Part shown: piece after piece, positions 1 through 10,986 of the stretch | Position numbering within the stretch: position 1 is the stretch's first letter | How the letters are laid out: every line of letters begins with the position of its first letter | Source of the DNA: Fallopia convolvulus | Lineage: Eukaryota; Streptophyta; Magnoliopsida; Caryophyllales; Polygonaceae | Direction of reading: 5' to 3' | DNA length: 64,000 nucleotides | Assembly: GCA_964016875.1 (NCBI GenBank) | Contig: OZ024727.1 | Span: 4,426,893-4,490,892, forward strand | The notes under the pieces: model-generated | Seen by the model: only the letters and a program-made list of their open reading frames with translations | Told to the model about the DNA's origin: nothing | The model's database searches: none | Position numbers and translations under genes: made by a program

Positions 1-753
1 CCGAATTCGACTTTCCATGCGACTAGATCCGGTGCCAAATCGGCGTACGGCAATGTCTCCGGCGGCTGGAATATGTCGGTCACCGGAGATCCGGTGGTGC
101 TGACGGTGTGGAAGAAGTCGCTTCTGATGAACTGCAACGGATTCACGGTATACGACGGAAGAGGAAATCTGATCTACCGCGTCGATAACTACGTCGCCGG
201 AAACAGAGGCGAGATCGTGCTCATGGACGCCCGCGGCAAACCTCTGCATACGATTCGCCGAAAGGTTTATCTCGAGAATACCTAATTCGGTTTGAACGGA
301 TGATTGATTTTGAATTTTGAATTTTGAATTTGAAAACTGAATTGATGAATTTTGCAGAGATCGACCTTTGGAGACAGCTGGATGGTCTACGACGGAGAGA
401 AGACGGCCGATCCGAGATTCTCCATTCGCCAGAACGTCAATTTCAGGAATCCGAGGACGCTAGCGCAGGTGACCGCGGGGAACGGCGGAACGGCGTCTTC
501 GCCGAGGAAGAGCGTGGTGTACGAAATCGATGGCTCGTACGCGCAACGCAGCGTTTCGGTGTACGACAACTCGAGACGGTGCGTGGCGGAGATCAGGCCG
601 AAGGAGGCGGCCGGCGGGGTGGCGCTCGGCGTGGACGTGTTCAGGCTCATCACATTCCGTCCGTACATGGAAACCTCCACAGCCATGGCGCTCGTTATCC
701 TGATGGACCAGATCTTCGGATCTTCTTCCTATTCGGCCAAACGACGTCCATAA
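1..753 (+). CDS. LURP-one-related (LOR, DUF567) protein, 5' end outside window
   Basis: Two exons are visible, 1..264 and 358..753, joined in phase 0 across a 93-bp GT-AG intron. Together they give about 219 residues, close to full length for the family, but no in-frame ATG precedes residue 25, so the start is probably left of the window. Family features seen: the N-terminal strand block TGDPVVLTVWKKSLL, then NGFTVYDGRGNLIYRVDNY, then WMVYDGEK at the start of exon 2, and the C-terminal hydrophobic helix block DVFRLITFRPYMETSTAMAL. Known of the family: LOR proteins adopt a tubby-like beta barrel around a hydrophobic helix, and LURP1 is needed for basal defence against oomycetes in Arabidopsis. 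The role of this member is not shown by the sequence. The intron position and the reading frame through both exons are clean, so it looks functional. Confidence 0.9.
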
Positions 754-1252
754 AAAAATACATTTTAATCTTATTAAATTTGGTTCGGTTTGGTTTGTCT
801 CTGCATTTTTTGAATCAGAGATTAAAACCAGTTGCAATTTGGGGATTTTGGATCCATCTGTGTCAACCATGGAGATCGATGTGGGAATTTTTTAAAGGCC
901 TTATTGATCTCTCACCCCTTGAACTTGTTTCTAAAGGGGGTTTTTTTCCTCTTTCATGATGCCTATATAAATGTACACTGTTGTAATGGTTATCTCTTAC
1001 TAAAGATTTTAATGAATATTGTTAAAGCTGCTGATTCAGTAAGTTAACATGTAGTGGTAGAATAGAACTTTTGTTCATTAATTTACAAGGCTAACAACCT
1101 CAAAGAATTGAAAACATGAAACTGGATAATTATATATAGAATTTCAATTTATACCCAAACAATTACATCAAATAGGTAACTGATTAATAATAACTACTAC
1201 TTTGACCAATACAGATTAATTTGTACACATAAAATCACCACAAGTTGAGGGA
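754..1252. other. 3' flank between LOR and EPFL genes
   Basis: This stretch holds the likely 3' UTR of the LOR gene (T-rich, with AATGAAT-type signals near 1010) and the likely 3' UTR of the convergent EPFL gene. I see no further gene. Confidence 0.5.
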
Positions 1253-1635
1253 TCAGGGAGTGTATAAAGAAGGCCCACACTTGCATTTCCACCCTTCTGG
1301 CAAATAGTTTGAATATTGAAGAGTGAAATGTCCATTGTTAGTGGGGACTTGGATTGCAACACAAGGATTACACCCATAGCACTTGCTCTCACAATTTGGA
1401 GGTGTTGACCCAATTTTCTTCATTTGTTTGACCCAATCTTCTTCCAAATAGTGTTTTGAACTGCTATCAATCCCTGATCAAAACAAACAAACAATTTCAA
1501 CATCTTTCTTGTTCTACATACTTTTGTATAAAAAAAAAAGCACTAGAGAGACTAACCTGGTGGCAAAAGCCTACTTGTGGCTGATACCCATGTCAAGAAA
1601 ACAAGAACTGAACAAAAGAGCAAGCTTCTCCTCAT
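1253..1635 (-). CDS. EPIDERMAL PATTERNING FACTOR-like secreted peptide
   Basis: Exon 1 is 1557..1635 and exon 2 is 1253..1473, with an 83-bp GT-AG intron in phase 1. The product is 99 residues. The N terminus MRRSLLFCSVLVFLTWVSA is a clear signal peptide. After a short variable pro-region comes the mature domain, starting at IGSTPP, with six cysteines (NC, SKC, GC, PC and KCKC), the AIQVPT block and the tail YSNYLPEGWKCKCG. These are the conserved marks of the EPF/EPFL family, whose members are processed in the apoplast and bind ERECTA-family receptor kinases with or without TMM. The wording of the core (CYGCNPC, PEGWKC) looks closer to EPFL1-EPFL8 than to EPF1, EPF2 or stomagen; the exact subgroup is not fixed. 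No break is seen. The ATG at 1635 is the only start that gives the signal peptide. Confidence 0.92.
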
Positions 1636-1707
1636 TGCTTTAGACACACCCAAATGATTATCAGCTCAAGAATGGAGATGGGTTTGAGAATTCCTTGCAA
1701 AATTCAA

Positions 1708-1717
1708 TTTATATAGC
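1708..1717 (-). promoter_or_regulatory. Probable TATA box of the EPFL gene
   Basis: On the minus strand the sequence reads CTATATAAAT about 75 bases upstream of the EPFL start codon, a normal spacing for a short 5' UTR. Confidence 0.55.
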
Positions 1718-3234
1718 AAGATTTTACCTCTGATTTTTGTTAATAAAAAATATACCCATTTCCCAAAAAACATAGCTCAGAATTTTCTTGGGTTTCTCTT
1801 CATTACTCTTCCACACTCCATTGGTAGAAAATTGAAGAGCACCCTGATCTTCAATTGCCTCCTGATGAGGCTATCTTAATACTAGCAGTAGTGTGCACAG
1901 CTGGTTTGACAACTCAACAATTTTCTTTATCCACAAGCAAGAAAGGATTCCAGGATGAATATGAAGTTAGTACTACCATGTTAAAAAATAATAATTATTT
2001 TAATTTTGGAGTGTCTGAGAGAGGCCAAAGATGACAGCTTGCTAGCTATTATGTATCTGTGGAGTAAAACAAGAAAAGCTCAAAATAAGTCTCTGATAGT
2101 TCTCTTCCTATAAGAGGAAGGAAAAGATTCAGTGGCAGAGACCCAACATTTATTGGAAATAGGATCATAAAGGAGAAATCAGCACCTGCAAGGTGAATTT
2201 AATGGAGTTTGTTACATTTATGATGTGTGTGGTTGTGTGATAGTGAGAAAGGCTACTTCTTTTTTACACTAAAATTGGTCAACTGGGGAGTGCAACTGGG
2301 GAGTGCAATACTTGATCGGAAAAGAATCAATAGAAAAAGAAAGAATCGTTCTATATAAATTAGGATACATTCTGGGAAAATAAAACTTCCATCTCGTCAT
2401 GGACGGAATCAGAATCGAAATCTGGATGGGCTGTATTTATCTTATATGTTAAAAAAATTGATGAGATCTATTGTTTATTCAATGAATATCAATATCAACC
2501 AATGATAAAAGTTAATATTTTTTAAAAGAATTCATATTGTTGTAAAATTAAAATTTTCATTTGATAAAATTAAACTAAATTTCTTAGAATGATAACTATT
2601 AATATATTTAAATTCTAATCCTACCTAATTTTAATTATATATTAAAATGACAAGCGGTAGTGCTGCAATCAAAAAGAAAAAAATTAAAATGAAAGTTGAA
2701 CTAAGCGCTTTGCTCGAACTGAGGTTGGAACACGGGCAATTTGGGTTTGACCCAACCTTGCGCACCATCTACACTAAATTCTCACTAGGTCCAGTAACAC
2801 TACTAAAGGGTATATGTAATTATTTTTTTTGGGGTGGGCTGTAGCAAACCCCAGCCCACCCCTGGTTCCGTGCCTGCATCCCGTGGCATATAAGCTACTA
2901 ATACGTTTTTTCATATACTTGGTGATATATGTTTGAAAGTATACATAGTTAGTTGGTAAGGGTGATTTCAAATGGTTGATTCGGTTTGAATCGAGCAAAG
3001 TAATGCAATACTATCGTTTCTGGACCTAAGAGAATTCATGGATACGTAAAGAGAAAGGCGAGTAAGCCATTGAAACTCTGGTCTTTCAAAGCGTTCTTTT
3101 ATCTTCCCGTACGTATTTTCAACTGCAACACTAACTGCATGTTGTGTCGAAAAGGTTGATGTAAGTGTTAAATTCTATGGTGGCAAACTCAATAGGGCCA
3201 GTCATAGTGATCCAATTCAAATTATCTATTCCAC
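1718..3234. other. Intergenic region upstream of the EPFL gene
   Basis: AT-rich DNA without a credible gene. A 13-base unit AACTGGGGAGTGC occurs twice in tandem near 2280-2307. Short open frames at 2647 and 2774 have no family features. Confidence 0.5.
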
Positions 3235-3630
3235 ATTTGTGTTCCATTTTAGTGTTTCAATTAGTTATATAAATATTAAATTAATCTAAAAATAATTTAC
3301 AAAATTATATTTATATTTCAAACAACTAAAGTCAAAATCCACAACACAACAATTTAAAATATTTATATTTATATTTCAAACAAATATATACATATATATA
3401 TATATATGCAAATTTTTAGATTAAAAATCATATTATATAATTTTTAAAAATTAAAAGAGTAATATATTGTACGAAAATCATTCTCTTGATTTTTTAAAAT
3501 TTTAAATATGATTTCTAAGATATAAATTTGTCTATATATATGTCTATAGTTTTTTTTAAATATAAACATAAATTTTTTATATTAATTTAATATTTATATA
3601 ATTTAATGGAATACCAAAGTGAAACACCAA
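3235..3630. repeat. AT-rich imperfect inverted repeat, MITE-like
   Basis: The segment 3239..3293 is an imperfect reverse complement of 3570..3629; the best shared core is TTATATAAATATTAAATTAA. About 280 bases of AT-rich spacer lie between, including a TA microsatellite near 3390. The layout suits a small MITE, but I could not define exact ends or a target duplication, and AT richness could give part of the match by chance. Confidence 0.35.
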
Positions 3631-6268
3631 GAAGTACTCAATTACTGAAGTACATTTCAAACTTAGAAAGTGTCAAATTTCTTGTTAGATTGATTTATTA
3701 AACTTGGGGACATTTTCAGCATTTTTTTTATATAGTTCTCGAGGAAAATTAGAGATTATTGGGTTTATGTGGGTATTATGCCAAAACATACTCCCGAAAT
3801 TTATGTGTAAGGTTGGTGGGTAAAGATACGTAAATGGTGGATTATTCCAAGAAGAAAAGAGCTGATCAGAGCCGTTGGTACTTTTGATTTGGTAGTAGTT
3901 TCAGCCATCGATTCTTTTGGTCATTTTATTCACACAAGTTTGATTTTGTTTGGTTGTGCCATTAGAGGACTTTGTCCTTGCTATAGAAGATCTTCTAGTG
4001 ATCATGAAATTTATGTCATTTTGGAGGACTGCTTTTTTAAATGCTTTATGTGTACGTTGTCTATTTTGGAGTTTTGTTTTCTTCCTCAAAATCATTTGGA
4101 AATTGTTGTGTTGTGGGTTTTGACTTTTATTCTTTGGAATGGGGATCCCTACACGGCTCAATATAACTAACTAACTTGTATGTCAAAATTGTTGATCCCC
4201 ATCTTATTCATTACGTGTTGTGTTACTTGTATGCTTATTCCAACACTTATTTTCTTGTTTTTATTGGTTGAATTGATTTTCTTAAGCTAACCAAGTCAAA
4301 TATGCCTAAGAAAACAAAACAAAACTAGATTTTCCATTTCAACTCAAAAATAAATAAAGCAAATGAAGCTTGTACTCTCCTTAAATTATAGTACCTATTA
4401 GTAATGTATAGCAGATCAAATGCAAACAAAATTTACGATCGAAGATGCTGACAAAAAAGATGCACAAAATATAATAAAAATGTGCTTATTTATATACCAA
4501 AAGGTTCACAATTATGCCTATGCACTTTTTCTTTTCTTACAAATCGCTCATGTTCATCTTTAAAAGAAAATATGAAGTGCTACACATTATGGAGTACGAT
4601 TGATCGAGTATATGCATGCACTTTCATGCATTATCTATACATTATATGTGTATATTTTGTGAAATCTTACTATTGAGACTAAAAACTTATCACATCTAAA
4701 GATTGATACTAAATAATCTAGCATATAAGTTGGTGCTACACATTATCATATCCCTAGTAGGCTAGTACATCTAGGAAGGTTTTACTTGTTAGCTCAATTC
4801 AAATTTGTTTTGCCCTATATATCCATAAGCTAAAAATACATTAATTCATACTCAGCCCATATGCAACTTAAATCCAAATTAGCCATACCAACAAGATATT
4901 TGAGTAGTAAATGCTAGTAAAAAGTAGTTTTATCTTTTTGAATTGAAGACAAAATGAAAAGCAAAAAGACTCTACAAAGAGGGAACAGAAATAGCTATAA
5001 CCCTAAAGAAATGACATTATATAGTAGTATATGTTTTGTTGGGAATTCAATAATTTACTGAAAAGGCAAAGTCTTTATCATCTCCCAGTGTCTTCTGATT
5101 GGAATGCCACAAAGAGAATGACTGAAGAGTGCTGTTCATATCAGAAAAGATTGGGTGTTCCTCAATGCTGATATTTGTATAATTTTGGTCAAAAACCGTT
5201 GGAAATTTCCCTAGGGTTTGTACATCTATCAAGTATTAACCTTTGTTGTCGACTAAGTATAGATTGATTTGCTACGAAATTTTGTGTGCTTAGAAATGAC
5301 TTTTGACTTTTGAGTGATTCGATCCATTCACTGTTGACTGCCTCTCTCTGTCTTTATGCCATGGACAGATTCAACAAAGACAACTGGATCTTGTTTTTAA
5401 TTAATATCGAAATCATGTGGAAAACACGTAAAGTTGAATAGAATTATCCTTTGAAATGGAAAATAACTGAAAATCAATTGTAAGTTTTTTTTTTTTTTTT
5501 GGTCTGAGAAATCAATCAATCAATCAATCAATCAATTGTAAGTTTGTAGCATGTGTGATGGTAATATTCATTAAAATTCATCTAGTGAAACCATTAGCAT
5601 AAATCAGTAAAAATCAGGGTTTGGAGATCAATTGTAAGTGCTTTTGAGTAAATTCTCTTTTAGCCGGGGTATTTACGGAATATGCTTGTAAAATTTGGCA
5701 TCTGAAACCGGAAAAAAACAAGTATTGTTTTTAATATTTTTTTGAGTAAATGTGGCATCTGGCTTTTGCCTTTGTTTTGTGTTTTCCTGGTTAGGTACAT
5801 CCACCAACATGAAGTCGGGTTTGGTTTTGCGATCGAGATTATGTTCCGATTGTTGTTTGAGTAGTGTGTTTCATGTGCCATGCGAATTGTCACACTTTCC
5901 CCAAGCTAATTTTTGGCTAACTTGCTCTCCGGTGATACTGTACGCCCTGTTAGGTCTTCCTAACATGCGATTGTGTTTATATCCGACCTTGTTCGAAACC
6001 TTTTATTGCTTCTTTGTTGACATTTGTAGCTTTGTTCGTTTTGGTTTGTTGTGTTGTAGTATGTTTGTTTCTTCTTGTCGGTTTATCCGACTAGCGATTT
6101 CCATCTCAGTCTCTCGATAATTTACTGAGCTTGTTCGATACATCGGATTCTTACATTGTTCAAAAAATATTATTATAATTGCCTTGATTTATGTAATATT
6201 CTAGGTTTGTGCTCCATAATAAGCTAGCTTTATTGTAGAACACAATCATTAAGTGATTAGTCTCCTAA
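3631..6268. other. Intergenic DNA without recognised genes
   Basis: AT-rich sequence. Open frames of 60-122 codons at 3889-4170, 5047-5232 and 5752-6120 show no family motif. The 13-mer ATCAATTGTAAGT recurs near 5473, 5530 and 5628. Confidence 0.45.
5510..5536. repeat. (ATCA)n microsatellite
   Basis: About six tandem ATCA/AATC units, preceded by a T run at 5486-5500. Confidence 0.9.
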
Positions 6269-6565
6269 TTACCACTCTCTTTGCATAAGTAGACTACATT
6301 TGGTCATTAATAATATTACAATTGATTCCACAATATTATTCCTCCATACGCTTTCAGAATTCAGAGTAAGAGACCTTGTATGTACTTCTTTTAGGATAGA
6401 CCAATACCTTTCAGTTGAGGTATGATCGATCGTTCCAACGCCCAAGAAGTAGGATAGAGCACCAAGCTCCTTAAGAGAGTATTTTGAAGCAACATGGCTC
6501 ACTACTTTGACAATGATCAATTGATGATCTTCAACGATGATGATATCATTGACGTAGACCAATAA
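6269..6565 (-). pseudogene. Ty1/copia reverse transcriptase fragment
   Basis: The minus strand encodes about 97 residues that match the palm end of copia RT: VYVNDIII, equivalent to the catalytic VYVDDIII with the first D changed to N, then YSLKELGALSYFLGV, the copia block after the catalytic motif. Sequence beyond residue 45 loses similarity. No LTR is attached. It is a short, inactive relic of a copia element; its upstream end falls in a 62-bp tandem duplication. Confidence 0.8.
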
Positions 6566-6664
6566 AATTAGAATTATAAGTAATTACCTCGATGGTAGAG
6601 GGTGATATCATTGACGTAGACCAATAAAATTAAAATCATAAGTAATTACCTCGATGGTAGAGGG
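6541..6664. repeat. 62-bp tandem duplication
   Basis: 6541..6602 is repeated at 6603..6664 with two or three differences. The unit begins TGATATCATTGACGTAGACC and includes the end of the copia RT fragment. Confidence 0.9.
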
Positions 6665-6686
6665 GGAGGGGGAGGGAGGGAGGGGG

Positions 6687-6739
<53 letters not shown>
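6665..6739. repeat. Purine microsatellite, (GGGA)n then (AG)n
   Basis: A G-rich GGGAG run passes into about 24 AG units (6691..6739), directly before the LINE-like sequence. Confidence 0.9.
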
Positions 6740-6741
<2 letters not shown>

Positions 6742-6814
6742 GACTACCAAGCCCTCAAAGCCGACGAAAGTTACGTCATCGGAGATCACTGGGTCACGTT
6801 TCACGGCGTTAAGT

Positions 6815-7525
6815 TTGACCGATGCAAGTGAAGATTTTCCCGCCGAATCTGCAAATCAAAATCCTTCCAAATCGGAACAGAATATTGCAGCAAATATTTC
6901 AATTTCCAAAGAAAATAATTCGGCCCCACAATCAAAGCTACCGAGTAATGCGGGTACACGGAAAATCAAATCTTCTTACTCAAGGAAAGAAAAATATATG
7001 ACGGATGGCCATTTCCATCCTTTTGCCAAAACAGTGGTCCACAATGTAGCTAAAAAAGATATGCCAGCAGATGCCAAATCTTTCCTCTCGATCAGTTGGG
7101 ATAAGACACCAAATCTTGTTGCCCAAGCTACCCCAAACGACTCTCTTTTGCCACCAAATTCGGTTGAGACATTGGTTAGCGGCAGAAGCCCTAGTTTGAA
7201 AAAGCAATTACGTGAAGCTACTCAGAAACTTTCAGAGGACAAGCAAAGCTCGGCCAGCGCACACCCACTAGTTCCTTCTCAACAGAACGAGGCATTGCCA
7301 ACAGCAATTCAGCATGGAAATTCCTCTAGTTCAGCACCGACATGTTTGGCACTAACAAAGTTTGCTGGTCTCCAACCACCGAACGGGTCCGTTCCACTTC
7401 TTTGCCCCTCGGCTATCCCACAAACTGGTGATCGAGTTCCTTCCAATGCTGACGGAAACGAATCCAATCTTATGCAGAGTTTCAATACATCAGGACATTC
7501 AAGCAGCGATCCCGCTGTTCACTGA
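6815..7525 (+). pseudogene. LINE ORF1 C-terminal remnant
   Basis: An open frame of about 236 codons, rich in S, P, N and K, ends 80 bases before the ORF2 start. It has no ATG near its start and no zinc knuckle (CX2CX4HX4C), so it fits the low-complexity C-terminal part of a plant LINE ORF1 nucleic-acid-binding protein. The assignment rests mainly on its place before ORF2. The stretch just before it (6740-6814) encodes a short unrelated-looking peptide ending at a stop; I do not recognise it. Confidence 0.5.
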
Positions 7526-7604
7526 ATTTGTTCGTGCTCTTTCCATGTCTATGACACGTCAACTTTTGCCTATCTTTGGTTACCTCAACTACTCCCTGGT
7601 TTCT

Positions 7605-10123
7605 ATGATTCATCTCATTATTCTTATATGGAATGTCCGTGGTGCTGATAGTGCACATTTTTTGTCTACACTCCGAGAATTAATTAGGCTGCATAAGCCT
7701 CTAGTCCTTGCCCTTGTTGAACCACATATAAGTGGGGATCAAGCAGATCTTGTTTGTCAACGCATTGGATTTGATGGCATTCTTAGAGTCGAAGCAGAGG
7801 GTTTTGCGGGCAGAATTTGGTTGCTTTGGAGGAGTTCGAAAGTCACTGTTGACCCAATTTCTCTCCGCCCCCAACATATTATTGTAGAAATTTCAAAGCG
7901 AAACGAAGACTCGTGGTTGTTCTCAGCTATTTATGCTTCTCCGGATGCTACCACAAGGATGGCTCTTTGGCATGAACTTGAACACTTTGCTCAAACTCAT
8001 AATCGTCTGTGGATGTTAGCGGGTGATTTTAATGCTACACTTCATGCTAACGAGCGTACAACCTCTTGAACCGGATCGAATAATAACAACCAGCAATTCA
8101 AAGAGTTTTTTGATGAGATGCAATTGATTGATCTTGGTTTCTCTGGAACTCCTTATACTTGGCAAACTGGAAGATCAGTACACACACGTAAAGTTGCTCG
8201 TCTAGACTGCGCTATCTGTAATGAGTCATGGAGACTCCAATTCCCTGAAGCTTGGATCCTCCATGGTACTGCGCCTCATTCCGATCATTGCCCACTGGTG
8301 TTACATATGCAAAATCAGATCACACACTCTACTATTAACCGTCCCTTTCGCTTTCAAGCAGCATGGACCATGCATGATCAATATAACTCTTTTCTTGCTT
8401 CTCATTGGGATGGCTCTCGTGGTTGTATGAAGACTTTATCTTCTCTGTCTAATGACCTACAAAAGTGGAATTTCGAGGTGTTTGGTAATATTTTTCACAA
8501 GAAAAGACGGTTGTGGACACGTTTGGCAAGAATAAAGAGAACAATCGCTTTCCGTACTTCACAACGACTCCTTGATTTAGAAGCTCATCTTAATACAGAG
8601 TTGGAGGATGTCATGGATGAAGAACAGATGCTATGGTTTTAGAAATCCCGGTCTTCTTTCTTACTTGAGGGGGGTCGTAATACGAGATATTATCACTTAT
8701 CCACCATCATTAGACGTCGATCAAACAAAATTGAGAGGCTTCAGAATGCTGAGGGGGTTTGGATTACTGACTGCAGCATGCTCAAAGTGATGGTTACTCA
8801 TTTCTTTGCTGATCTTTACACAGAGGAGGCCCGAAATGGTCCCGAGCCGGTTTTACCGTTCATTTTGAATCATGGTTTCCCGGTTGTGTCTTCTGGTTTT
8901 ACTGGTGCTTTAACGGCGCCTTTCAACGCCTCTGAAGTTTGGTTGGCACTTAAGGAGATGGGGCCGTTTAAATCTCCTGGCCTGGATGGATTTCTGGCGA
9001 TTTTCTATCAAAAAAGCTGGTCTATTGTGAATAACCGAGTGATTACGACGGTCCTTAATTTCTTGAACGAGAATCAAATTGAGGCCAACTTTTGTGATGC
9101 TCTGTTATGCCTCTTATCGAAAGTTGACAGCCCGGTGTCTCTAGCCCAATTTCGACTGATTTCGCTATTAAATATGGTGTTTAAGATCATCACTAAGATG
9201 ATTGTTCGGCGCCTGAAACCTTTCATTGATGATCTTATTTCTCCAATGCAGTCAAGTTTCATTTCGGGTCGCCAAATTGTTGACAACATTGTTGTGGTAC
9301 AAGAAGCTTTGCATACGTTTCATGATAGGAGCAATAATGGCAAATTCATGATGATAAAAGTTGATCTTGCTAAAGCATACGATCGGGTCCATTGGCCTTT
9401 TCTTTGTGAGATTCTTGCTTAAGTGGGTTTCCCTGATCGTTTGGTTGATGTTATTATGTCTTGCCAAACGAATGGTAGAACAAAAGTTTTGTGGAATGGC
9501 GAGGTTGTGGGGTCTTTCAATCCTACACGTGGTGTCCGTCAAGGCGACCCGCTTTCACCGTATCTGTTTGTCTTATGCATGGAGAGACTCTCTCATATCA
9601 TCCAATCAGCTGTTGTTGCGGGTTTGTGGTCTCCTTTGATGGTTGGTGGAGTTCCGCTGTCTCATCTTTTCTTCACAAATGATTTAATTCTTTTTGCTGA
9701 GGCTTCTGTTTCTCAAGCTACTATTATTCAGAGCTACCTCGATATGTTTTGTTGGCAATCAGGTGAGAAAATCAAAAATGAGAAAAGCTCAATCTTGTTC
9801 TCACATGTTGTTCTTCACTCTTCAGCAGTCATGATTAGTAATGCTTTACACATGCCTATGAAGTCGGATCTGGGCGTTTATCTCGGAGTGCCAACTTTAA
9901 ATGGCCGAGCTAAAAAAGAGAAATTCCAACCTCTACTTGACAAAATTGTGTCTAAACTTCATGGTTGGCAATTTCGCTCTCTATCCTTTGCAAGTCGTGT
10001 AACACTTGCAAATTCGATGTTGACGAGTTTGCCGGTCTATGCAATGCAATCCACTTTGATACCGTGGTCCATCTGTGATTCGGTGGATAAATTGGTCTGT
10101 GGCTTTATATGGGGATCGAATGA
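7605..10123 (+). pseudogene. LINE ORF2, endonuclease and RT part
   Basis: From ATG 7605 the frame stays open to the gypsy insertion except for three in-frame stops, at 8067-8069, 8640-8642 and 9420-9422. Endonuclease marks are the WNVRG start, LAGDFNATL and PHSDHCPLVL. RT marks are SPGLDGF, SSFISGRQIVDNI, IKVDLAKAYDRVHW and GVRQGDPLSPYLF. The catalytic FADD-type motif reads FTND, so one catalytic aspartate is lost. The protein would nick target DNA and reverse-transcribe its own RNA; this copy cannot. The frame resumes at 17731. Confidence 0.9.
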
Positions 10124-10986
10124 TGATGCGTCCCTCATATGGGATGCGACGGATCGATCGGTGTTTGAGTATTAGGTCTCGAGTCAGCGTAGCGGAAGGC
10201 TTGAATGTTCCGAATTATGGCACGAACACACAAGAACAATTGCGAAACGAGAGCTTTGGATCGAGTTATAGTGACGGCGCAAGCACAAAGGGAGAAATAA
10301 GGAGCAATCCTCAACTATATTAAACCCTAAAATGTGCGCTGAATGAAAACATAATCCTAAGTCTCCTTATATAGAGAGGCGGCACAAGAAATAAGCTAGA
10401 AAACCCTAATAAGTGCGGCGCGCCTAGAGGGGGTGCGCAGATCCAAGCCCAACAGCACAAGTCCATAAATCATAGGCGCAAGGCCCATTAAAGTCTTACT
10501 AAATCCATAAAACTACTAGTAGCAATGTTCTATAATGGAAAGAGTGCAAAAACTACTAAAAATGGATAGGTCGTCCGTGACCGTGCTCGCAGTGTCGCGA
10601 CAAGGGCTGGCGCGGCGCGGCAAGGCTTGTGACACGGCGCTGGCGCGCGTTAGGGCGCGGACAAGGGCGCTGGCGAAGACGCTGGCGCGGGGGTCGTGAG
10701 AACCTCAAGATGCGATCCATGGCACGGTGCACGACTCGAGTCCGACGGTGGCAAGGGGTTGGAGGTTGTCACCGTTGGCTCGAGTCGAGGTTCCTCAACG
10801 CCGAGGACGCACAAGGCAGTGTGCGTCGGCGCGGCGAGGGGCGCGTCGTGGCCTGCGGAGAGGCGCGCCACAAGTGATTGTGTCGCGGCCTGGATTGCTC
10901 GAGTCCTGGCACGAGTGATGGGGCCATCCGAGCGAAGTGTGAAGGCGTCGTCCTCTTGGCTAGCATCCATGACGGGGGTCGCATCA
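10124..10986 (-). repeat. 3' LTR of the gypsy element
   Basis: Direct repeat of 16879..17730. In element orientation it starts TGATGCGACC and ends with the complement of TGATGCGTCC. The end of the integrase reading frame lies inside it. Confidence 0.93.

Noticed and set aside
324..959. Long plus-strand frame overlapping LOR exon 2
   Set aside because: It runs in another frame through the exon and its 3' UTR; the LOR frame has the family motifs.
3889..4170. 93-codon plus-strand frame and its antisense
   Set aside because: No motif, low-complexity hydrophobic composition, no splice context.
5752..6120. 122-codon cysteine- and phenylalanine-rich frame
   Set aside because: No signal peptide followed by a regular cysteine pattern; T-rich DNA gives F, L and C codons by chance.
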